Source: Christensenella timonensis (GTDB lineage Bacteria > Bacillota > Clostridia > Christensenellales > Christensenellaceae). From it: a stretch of 64,000 nt of DNA. The notes below the pieces were generated by a model. It saw nothing but the letters and a program-made list of their open reading frames with translations, made no database searches and had not been told where the DNA came from. Shown here piece by piece: positions 16,901 to 25,400 of this stretch (positions are counted from its first letter, which is position 1; each line of letters starts with the position of its first letter). Location: NCBI RefSeq assembly GCF_900087015.1, contig NZ_FLKP01000002.1, positions 248,001 through 312,000 of the forward strand, read 5' to 3'. Position numbers and translations under genes: made by a program.

Positions 16901-18757
16901 TTATTTTTTGCCCTGTGTGCTCATCAATGTTTCAAAATCAGCGATCGGCATAGGCTTGTAATAATAATATCCCTGAACAAAATCACAGCCTTCCGTTTTA
17001 AGAAACGCTACCTGTTCCTCATATTCCACACCTTCCGCAACCGTTTGGATATGTAACTCCCTTGCGATAGAGATCACGCCGCGAAGTACTGTATAATCTT
17101 TCTCGATCTCCGGATCCTTGGCAAAAAAAGCCGCATCCAGCTTTAAAGCATCGATGGGCAGATCCTTTAACATACCCAGCGAAGAGTATCCTTTCCCGAA
17201 GTCATCCAGCGAACAAAGGAACCCTTGTGCGCGCAAATCCTTTACCGTCTGGATCATATAGTCCTGGTTCTCAAATGCGACCGATTCGGTAATTTCAATC
17301 TCTACCAGCTTATCCGGGATCCCATAGCGCTTCTTGATATTCGCATAAATCTGCACAAAATCAGGATCGTAAAGCTGGATGCGGGATACGTTCACGGAAA
17401 TAGGCAGGATTTTAAGCCCCTGCTCCAGCCGTTCACGCATCCAGATACAAATCTTTTCAAACACATATTGATCGACCGCGCTGATAAAATGATACCGTTC
17501 AAACACAGGGATAAATGCATCCGGAAACACAAGCCCTTTATCCGGCATATTCCAGCGTACCAATGCTTCCGCACATTCCACACGTCCGCTGTGCAAACTG
17601 ACCTTCGGCTGCAGATGTACCACAAATTCGCCCTGCTTGAGCGCTTCCTGCATCCTGCCCATGATCGTGGCTTCCTCGATCATTTTGTCCCGTATACTCT
17701 CGTCATAAAAAGCGTAGTATTTCTTACCCGCCTGGTTTTTGATTGTTTTCTGTGCAAAGTTGGCGCAATTGAGCAACATGTCGATTTCCCGCGTCCTTTC
17801 CACGTCCTCCACACAGCAAAATCCGTATACCAGAGTGATCATGTATTTATTTTTTACAGCCTCCGCCCCGTCGATCAAATCCAGCACGATCCGTTTGCGC
17901 CTAAGGGTCAGGTCTTCTTTGTCCGAATAGCGGTACAAGGCCACAAACTGGTCGGCAACATTGCGTCCAAAGACTTCGTTTTCCCCGAGGTCGGCTTTCA
18001 TCAGTCCGGCATATGTTTTTAAAATATCATCGCCACATTCATAGCCGAAAACATCGTTAACATACCTGAAATTTTCAAAGTCAATATAGGCGACTGCGAA
18101 TTTTTCCGTCGGATTCTGCTTCAGAATGTTCTTTGCTTTCTCCTTGAAACGTTCCATGGTGTAAGCGCCCGTCAATTCGTCCCTTGCGGCGATGTCCTGC
18201 AGGGTTTCATTTTTTCGCCTTAACTCCAGCATCCTTTTGATATAAATCGTCACTACAATAACGCAGGCCACAATGCAGGCCGCGGTCATCACAAAAATCA
18301 ACTTTGACAAGTCCGCTGTTTGCCGGCTGGCATAATCTTCTATTGCAAAAACCGTGTTGTTGGCAACTTCAAATAATTTTTCGCTCTCCGAAAGCAGCTG
18401 CGCCGGGGATGCCCCGTTTCTGACATCCCGTATCCCTTCTTTTGCAAGATCCCACTGCTTTGATAAAACGGACAGGTCGTTTTGATAGGTGGCGTCTTGG
18501 GGTATCACAAGGCCATATTCCCCGTTTCCCGTTTCCAGCTCCTTAAGGATCTCATCCACATATTGGATCAGTTCATCGTTGGGCATATGGTTTGTCTCCA
18601 GCTTGATGACACGCTGCGATGCGCCGCGTACGATCCCTACATAGTTAATCAAGCGGCCATAATTACTGATGTTAGAAACCAACTTGACCGCAGATAAACT
18701 GATGACTACCAATAATACCAAAAGAATTGGAATAAATATCTTTGCAGAGCGCTTCAT
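16901..18757 (-). CDS. Membrane c-di-GMP phosphodiesterase: sensor domain, degenerate GGDEF, EAL
   Basis: 618 residues. A membrane helix (8-30) and a second one near 155-180 flank an extracytoplasmic helical region with GASQRV, reminiscent of PilJ/NarX-type sensors. A GGDEF-like domain follows, but its signature reads VADQF, so it should not make c-di-GMP. The EAL domain looks active: AEALVRW, NVSRIQL, EITESVAF, LDDFGKGYSSL, KLDAAF and AEGVE are all there. The expected activity is hydrolysis of c-di-GMP, with the GGDEF part perhaps sensing GTP. The start at 18757 follows AAGGTGGAAAGAA. Confidence 0.88.
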   Translation of the reverse strand: MKRSAKIFIPILLVLLVVISLSAVKLVSNISNYGRLINYVGIVRGASQRVIKLETNHMPNDELIQYVDEILKELETGNGEYGLVIPQDATYQNDLSVLSKQWDLAKEGIRDVRNGASPAQLLSESEKLFEVANNTVFAIEDYASRQTADLSKLIFVMTAACIVACVIVVTIYIKRMLELRRKNETLQDIAARDELTGAYTMERFKEKAKNILKQNPTEKFAVAYIDFENFRYVNDVFGYECGDDILKTYAGLMKADLGENEVFGRNVADQFVALYRYSDKEDLTLRRKRIVLDLIDGAEAVKNKYMITLVYGFCCVEDVERTREIDMLLNCANFAQKTIKNQAGKKYYAFYDESIRDKMIEEATIMGRMQEALKQGEFVVHLQPKVSLHSGRVECAEALVRWNMPDKGLVFPDAFIPVFERYHFISAVDQYVFEKICIWMRERLEQGLKILPISVNVSRIQLYDPDFVQIYANIKKRYGIPDKLVEIEITESVAFENQDYMIQTVKDLRAQGFLCSLDDFGKGYSSLGMLKDLPIDALKLDAAFFAKDPEIEKDYTVLRGVISIARELHIQTVAEGVEYEEQVAFLKTEGCDFVQGYYYYKPMPIADFETLMSTQGKK

Positions 18758-18828
18758 TTCTTTCCACCTTATTATAATACTTTTATTGTAGCATACTTTT
18801 ACACTAAAAATTTTAAAATATGCAAAAA

Positions 18829-18856
18829 ACCCTTGCAAATACATATTTACAAGGGT
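18829..18856 (-). terminator. Terminator of the broken tRNA-Arg
   Basis: Arms ACCCTTG and CAAGGGT (18829-18835, 18850-18856) with a T6 run on the minus strand, directly after the CCA end of the tRNA remnant. The intact tRNA-Arg at 29931 also has a terminator right after its CCA. Confidence 0.65.
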
Positions 18857-18950
18857 CTGGTGTGCCAGAAGGGATAGCTCGCCCTTCGCTTGCAGCTCGT
18901 GCTTGCATGAACCCCCCGGCCTTGATTCGTAACGACTCCCGAACTATTTC
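18857..18950 (-). pseudogene. tRNA-Arg pseudogene, interrupted in the T-loop
   Basis: Nineteen bases (18857-18875, CTGGTGTGCCAGAAGGGAT) are identical to 29930-29948, the 3' end of the intact tRNA-Arg(ACG). Then 33 unrelated bases (18876-18908) interrupt the T-loop. The match resumes at 18909-18931 through the T-stem, variable region and ACG anticodon arm (GATTCGTA). The D-arm and 5' acceptor strand are rearranged or missing, so it cannot fold as a tRNA. It could be the remnant left at one end of an integrated element or a decayed duplicate. Confidence 0.75.
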
Positions 18951-19107
18951 ACGGTGTATCATAGTATCATATTATGTCATGAAACCGCTGTATTATGCGG
19001 TTTATGATGTTTTCTTTCTGCTCGGTTCAGTTGTTCTCATATCCTCTTTTTGAGGTGTCTGGATAGCTGGTTAGTGGCAGAATCACCTTTTTTTATTCAT
19101 TTTCGTT
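18951..19107. other. Intergenic region, no gene seen
   Basis: The region holds AT-rich sequence after the tRNA remnant, including a TATGAT stretch upstream of the remnant on the minus strand. No supportable gene is present. Confidence 0.5.
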
Positions 19108-19356
19108 TTGCTACTAAGACCTCGTTCAATCCCTTATGGGAAGGGGGGCGGGCTGCTCACATGGAAAACGTCGGCCATAGGCCTGATCGAGGCGGCGACC
19201 GTCGTCCTGCGCGGGGTGACCGCGCAAACGGTCAGCGGGGAAAACATCGCCATCGATCCCCACTGCAAGATCAAAACCGTCGATTGCAGCGGCATGCTCT
19301 GCATCGACAAAAAAGCAAAGGTCGAAACGATGACCGGGGACTATACGATGAAATAA
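19108..19356 (+). pseudogene. Orphan C-terminal gene fragment, unknown
   Basis: An open frame of up to 82 codons ends in GDYTMK at a TAA. From about 19150 it has the GC content and codon use of real genes (ATVVLRGVTAQTVSG, KIKTVDCSGMLCIDKKAK), while the part before it is low-complexity. There is no ribosome site for any start. It looks like the 3' end of a larger gene whose beginning was lost at the junction near 19130. Family not recognised. Confidence 0.35.
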
Positions 19357-19366
19357 CGCGTCCTGC

Positions 19367-19404
19367 AAAAAGCGCAGCCAATTTGCACATCGGCCGCGCT
19401 TTTT
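19367..19404. terminator. Bidirectional terminator after the giant surface-protein gene
   Basis: Arms AAAAAGCGC-a-GCC and GGC-c-GCGCTTTTT form a stem with A- and T-runs at both ends. It serves the leftward giant gene (stop at 19432) and the fragment ending at 19356. Confidence 0.7.
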
Positions 19405-19431
19405 ATCCTCTTTTAACGCAAGATTCAATCA

Positions 19432-22400
19432 TTAACTGCGGCGGTTTCTTCGGAGCAGCGCCACGACGGCCGCAGCGGCAATAACGGCGATCACGATCCA
19501 TATCCAGAGCGGCATGGCCGTATCTCCCGTTTTTGCAGCCTTTCCGGTTTGTCCCGGGCCGCCTATCCCCTGTTCACCGTTTCCGTTTTCCTGTTGTTTT
19601 GTGAACACAGCTGAAACCCTTACGTCTTCGTCCGGCATGGTGAAGGTGCCGCCCGTAATCGCCGTCCCGTTCACGCGGATTTCAGAAAGTGCGTATCCTC
19701 CCTCCGCCACAGCCGTCACGGTCACGGTTTCACCCTTGATCGCCTGCGTTTTATCCGTGCCCAGCGTACCGTGCTCCGGCTGCTCCACCGTTATATTGCG
19801 CAAAATGTCATATGCGGAGGCGTACGTGCTGAATAGGTCGCTCGCAAACACGTACGCCCCGTCCTTTTCGATCGCGCGCAGGATGTCCACCTCACCGTCG
19901 TGCAGGCGGAGCATCCGTTCGTTCACAAATTCAGGCGCGTCGTCGCCAAACAAAACGGAGATCACGACCGGGTTCTGCGTCACGGAAATAAATTCGCCCC
20001 GGAGCTTTACCGACGGGTCGTTTTTCTCGAAAATATCCACCGACAGCTCGATGGAAAGGTAATGGCCGATCACCCCGTCGTCCGCGCCCAAAAGCAACGC
20101 CCGCTCGCTCGGGTCTACCTTCGCTTCGCCAAGCTCGGTGATGTGGAGCCTTACGATTGCGATTTCATTGTCTGCGATCGTATAATCGTCCGGGACGATC
20201 GCTTCCAGCAGGTTTGAGGTCTGCACGTCAAACCCCGTCTCATTATCAATGACCGCCGCGCCCCAGCCGGTGCATACCAGCCGGATCGTCGCGGAATCGC
20301 TTTCGACCTGCCCGTGCGCGTCCACCTGCAGCGTCACGGAACGGACGCCCGTGCCGATGAAAACGTGCGTGCCGTTTATGGATACTTTGCCCACGGAAGA
20401 CGCCGCCGGGTCTTCCATGACGACGGCTTTCAGGGTAAGCGAAACCGTCTCTTCCGATACCACGCCGCTCACCTTGGGCGAGACCGTAAGCTCTTCCGTC
20501 CCGTCCGCGCGTGGAACGACGGCCGCCGTGTAATCCGCGTCCGGTTTCCCGGTATAGACCGCCTTGCGTTCGGCGCTTTCGCCCTCCACGGCGAGGATCA
20601 GGTCCGTGATGCGCACCGTATCGCTGGAAGGAGCCGTTTCAAACTGCCAGTCCCCTTTTTTGAGGCCTGCAAACCGGTACCCCCACTGGCTGTAAAGCGT
20701 TCCCGCGCCCGCTGTCACATAATATGCGGTATTGGGGGCAAAGGAATCGGGCAGGCGCAGCGTCACGGTTTTCCCGTCAAGGGATATCCGCACGCGCAGC
20801 GCGTGCACGTTGAGCTGCGCAAATTCAGCGCCGTCCGTGTCGTATATCGTGAAATATCCCCGGCCCTTTTCCACGGGCTGGCTGAATCTGAGCGTCAGCG
20901 TGGCGTCCGAAGGATCGTAGGCCGCCGTGCCGTTTGCGGGGGAAAGGCTTTCCAGCGCAAGCGGCGTGCTGTACACGTTCAGCGTTTCCGTGGCGGCAGA
21001 GGTGATTGCGCCCGTCGCCGATTTTTTGAGCAGTATCGTTTTGCTTACCTGCTGCGGCGTATCGCTTGTTATGGTAAGCATGGATTTCCATGTCACGCCG
21101 CCGTCGTCCGAGATGAGGTCATAGCCCTCGCGCCCGTTTGGACGGATGGTGGCTTCGCCGACATACCAGTCGTCGTGGCCGTTTCCGCCCTTCGGGCCGC
21201 TGATCACGTACCTGCCGCCCGCGCCGTCCTGCTTCACGCTCAGCGTGCCTTCCGTTCCCGACAGGATATCGTAATTATTGTCTGCGGCCTCCTTGAGCGT
21301 GATCGGGTATGCCCCGACAGCCGATTGTTCGTTTGCTGTCGTCTCCCATATCACCTTGTCGAGATCCGCGACAGCTTCGCCCGCAGCAAGCCCGGCCGCC
21401 GTAAAGGTGAACGCCGGGTTTTGCTCGCCCACCAGACGCTGCTGATCGTCCGCTGCCAGTGTGATCGTTTTCTTTCCTATGGTAAGCGTGCACGTATCGG
21501 ACGCCGCCTCGTAATCCGGGTCGTCCACCGTTGCCGCCGCTTGATAAGTTCCTGCGTTTTTGGGCGGCGTTTTTGTTTTGGGATAGACCGTTTCCCCTGT
21601 GCCCTCGTAGGTAACGGTATAGCCCGGCTTTACGACGCCCGCAGCCGTCGTCACCGTCGGCGTGACCGCGTGCGCGGCTCCATTGTATGTGGCGGTCAGG
21701 TCGGTAAGAGAGAGCGTGACCCCGTATTTCCCCGTGGTAAACATCCACTCCCCCTTGGCGATGGGCACGGCCGACGCGCCCGTTTTGCTGTTGCACACCG
21801 CTCCGGTCTCGTCCGTTTCCACGCTGATCCGCGCGTTCGTCGGCAGGGGTTTTGAAGGCTTGATCGTAAGCGTGCCCTTCCCGCCCGTATTTTCGATTGT
21901 AATCTGCGCGGAAGCAAGGGGGATTTCCTCAAACAGCGTATCTCCCGCGTATATCCGTATCCATTTCCCGTCGCTGCGCTTTTCGATCCCGTCGCCATAC
22001 CCGATGCTGAAAACCGTATTTTCCGGCGACTGCCCTGCGCTCCCCTTCACGGGAGAATACGACTCCGCCCCAAGCGGCCTGCTGACCGGCAGCGAGATCG
22101 TATCCAGCGACGTATAGGCGCCGGTTGCGGATTTTTTCAGGGCGAGCGTAACGCTTTTATTTTCCTCCACAGTGTCCGTGGAAACAGTCAATTCCTCTTT
22201 CCAGCTTTGGCCGTCGGCGGAGATCAAGTCGTACCCGTCCGTGCCGTTCGGGCGGATCGTGACCGGGCTAAGATACCAGCCGTCGTGGCCGTTTACGCCT
22301 TTTTGTCCGTCGATCTCGTACCGCCCCTGCGTGCTGTTCTGCTTCACGGTCAGTTTGCCGGGCGTTCCCTCCGTGATCTCGTAATTGTTGTCGGCGGCCT

Positions 22401-25400
22401 CCTTGAGCGTGATCGGATAAGTCCCCGCAGCCGATTGTTCGTTTGCCGTTGTCTCCCAGACCACCTTGTCGAGATCCGCGACAGTTTCGCCCGAAGCAAG
22501 CCCGGTCGCCGTAAAGGTGAACGCCGGGTTTTGCTCGCCCACCAAGCGCTCCGCGTCTTTCACCGTCACGACGGCCTGCGCTTTTTCGATGGTGAGCGCG
22601 GCATACCAAAGCCTGGGCGTAACGATCGGGTCGCTGACTGTAAGGAACGCGTAATAGCTGCCCGCATCCGTGGGCGGCTGCATGGTAAGGTCATATTCCG
22701 TGCCGTCTTTCCCTGCGTACAGCGCCGAATAGGCCGGGCTGCCCACGGTCTCGAGCGGCTGGGTATAGGGAACGGGCAGGCCGTTGTACGCCGCCCGTAG
22801 GGGGGACGCCTGATGCTCCGTAGACTGCGCCACGGTTTCCTGCGGCCACGGGACGCCCATGTCTTTCAGCGCCGTTGGGAGCGGGTAATACACGGTCTGC
22901 GTGTAGGACGTATCCGTCACCACGGGCGCTTCCGATCCTTTGGCCGTCCATTCACCCGAGGTGTCCGTGATACGAAGCTTTTCCATTTTTCCCGCGCCAA
23001 GCGCGTCGGCCCCCGTCATTTCGGCTGTTTCAAGGCCGATTATATAGTCCCCATCTCTGTAAAGGTATCCGTCCTCATCCAACGCACTGGGCCTTTTGCA
23101 AAGGTCCGTGTTGTGATAGCAACCGTAGAACCTGCCGCCGTACTGTTTCTCCGTGAGCACCGCAATGGCGGCCACGCATTTCAGCGTGTCCGGCGCCTCG
23201 ATCTTCCCTGCAAAAAAGCAATATTTCAGCGTGTCGCCATTCCATGTGTTAAGGCGCCCCGTAAGCCCGCCGATCTGCATACCATCCTGGCCTTCCTCCA
23301 CCTTGACCTCTTTACTTACGGAAATGGTTCCCGTGCTGGCGGAGTAGGCAATAGCAAGGCCGCCTAAATCCGGCCCTCTCCCCACCAGGCCGCCCGTATA
23401 GCGGGCGCTGGTCATGATATCCCCCGCGTTAAAGCACGATTGCACCTCCGCGTAGTCCAGGCAGCCCGCGATCCCGCCGATGCACGAGGAAGCATTCAGG
23501 CGATCCCCGCCCGATACCTCACCCGCGTTAAAGCTCGCGGAAATCTGCACGTTATCACTACCATATCCCCCATGCCCCACAATGCCGCCGATTTCCGTAT
23601 CCCTGCCCGAGACCGCGCCCTTGTTGACGCACCCGGAAAGCGCGCGATAGCCTTGGTACCCCGCAATACCGCCCACCGATTCATCGCCGCTGACGGCGGC
23701 GCTGTTGCTGCAGCCGGTTATGTTCCCGTCGCTTCTTCCTACGATGCCGCCCACATAATGATTTTTGCCGACGACGGAGGCGCTCTCGTTGTTGATGCAG
23801 TCTATTACGTCCCCGTAGATGCCTCCCGCGATTCCTCCGATATCGTGGCTCGCCGACACCATTGCATTATTCACACAGTTCGAGGTGACGCAATACTCGT
23901 CCAGCTGGCCGACGATACCGCCCACATAAGAGGAGCCTTCCAGTTCCCCGGTATTCGAGCAGCCGCTGATCACGACCGCGTTTGCCGCCCCCACCCTGTT
24001 TATATCCACGCACTGGCCCACGATACCGCCGACTTGACTGCTGCCTACGATCTTCGCCCTGTTTTCGCACTCCAACATGCGGATGTTCGTCCCGTAGGCC
24101 GTCGACACGATGCCGCCCACAAAATCGCCCTTATCCACGTACTCGCTGTCGTTTTTGGTGTATCCTACGCCTCCTATTTCGACATTGTTGATACAGTTGT
24201 ATAGCACCGAGCCGTCGGCCGCCCTGTCCACAAACGCGGCGATCCCGTCCTGCGCGCACCAGATATTTCCGGAAAGCGTCAGGTTCATGACCCTGCCGCC
24301 GTTTAAAAAGCGCACCAGCGCGTTGCCGCTTGCTTCCTCCGTCTTGTTTTCCTGATCCACATGTTCGTAGCCGGAGCTGATCCCGCTGACCGTATGCCCC
24401 AGGCCGTCCAGCTTGCGGCCGAAGCCCGCGTCCCCGCCCAGCACGGGCAGGTTGTCCTCCCCGCTTAAAATGATGTCGTTTGCCAGCACATAGTTCTGGT
24501 TCGGGTTTTGCGCGGCCGCGTATAGGTCGTCCGCGGTTTCGATATAGGAAAACCTCTCGTACACCGGCTCCTGAACGCCGTCCAGCGTCTGGCTCTCAAA
24601 ATCGTGCTTGCGCACGGAGGGATGCTGCCTCTGTACGACTTCGATGCCCGGCGTGACCGCGAAGTCGGTCTGGAACGGATACCAGAAGACCCGGGTCGTG
24701 TAGTCGTCTTCATAGTCCGGTGTCGTGTTGTAATGCCACACATCGTCCCCCAACTCGTCCCGCAGGCCTTCGCCGGTCATTTGGTCTGTCGTGCGACCCT
24801 CGATCCGGCTGTCGTGTCCACCGACGTCCCGGTTGCCGAACGGCGGGAGGCTGCCCGTAAGATCGGTGTTGTAGTAAACGTCGTGCGAATAGCTGCTTGA
24901 CCTGTTGCCGTTGTATGTGCCGATCAGCGCGCCCACGTCTTCCCTGCCCGAGACGCGCCCAGCCGTATAAGAATTTTTCAGGCCGTTTACTTCCGGCGTG
25001 CCGCTCATATCGCCCGCGAGGCCGCCCACGACCTCGCTGCCGGAGATGTTTCCCGTATTGAGGCAATCGGTCACGTCGCAATCCGAATCGCCCGTGATTC
25101 CGCCCACCCGGATGTTGCCCGAAACGTTGCCCATGTTGAAGAAAAGCTCTACATAGTGCCCGCGCGTCGCGCCCGCCACGCCGCCGCAGCAGTCTCCCGT
25201 TCCCACAACGGCGCCGTAGTTGCCGCTCAGAGCGATGGCATGGGTAAGTCCGATGGGCGCTTTGAAGACGAAGCCGTTCGCGGATGTTTCTCCCACAACG
25301 CCGCCCACATAGTCGACGCCCGTAACGTCGCCGTAGTTGTAAAGCCCCTGCGCGTTCCCAAGGTTCCCGTTGTTGCCGATCACGCCGCCCACATGGTCCT

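Noticed and set aside
18858-18960. A functional split or intron-containing tRNA
   Set aside because: The 5' acceptor strand and D-arm are missing, and the 33-bp insert is not in the anticodon loop, where tRNA introns normally lie.
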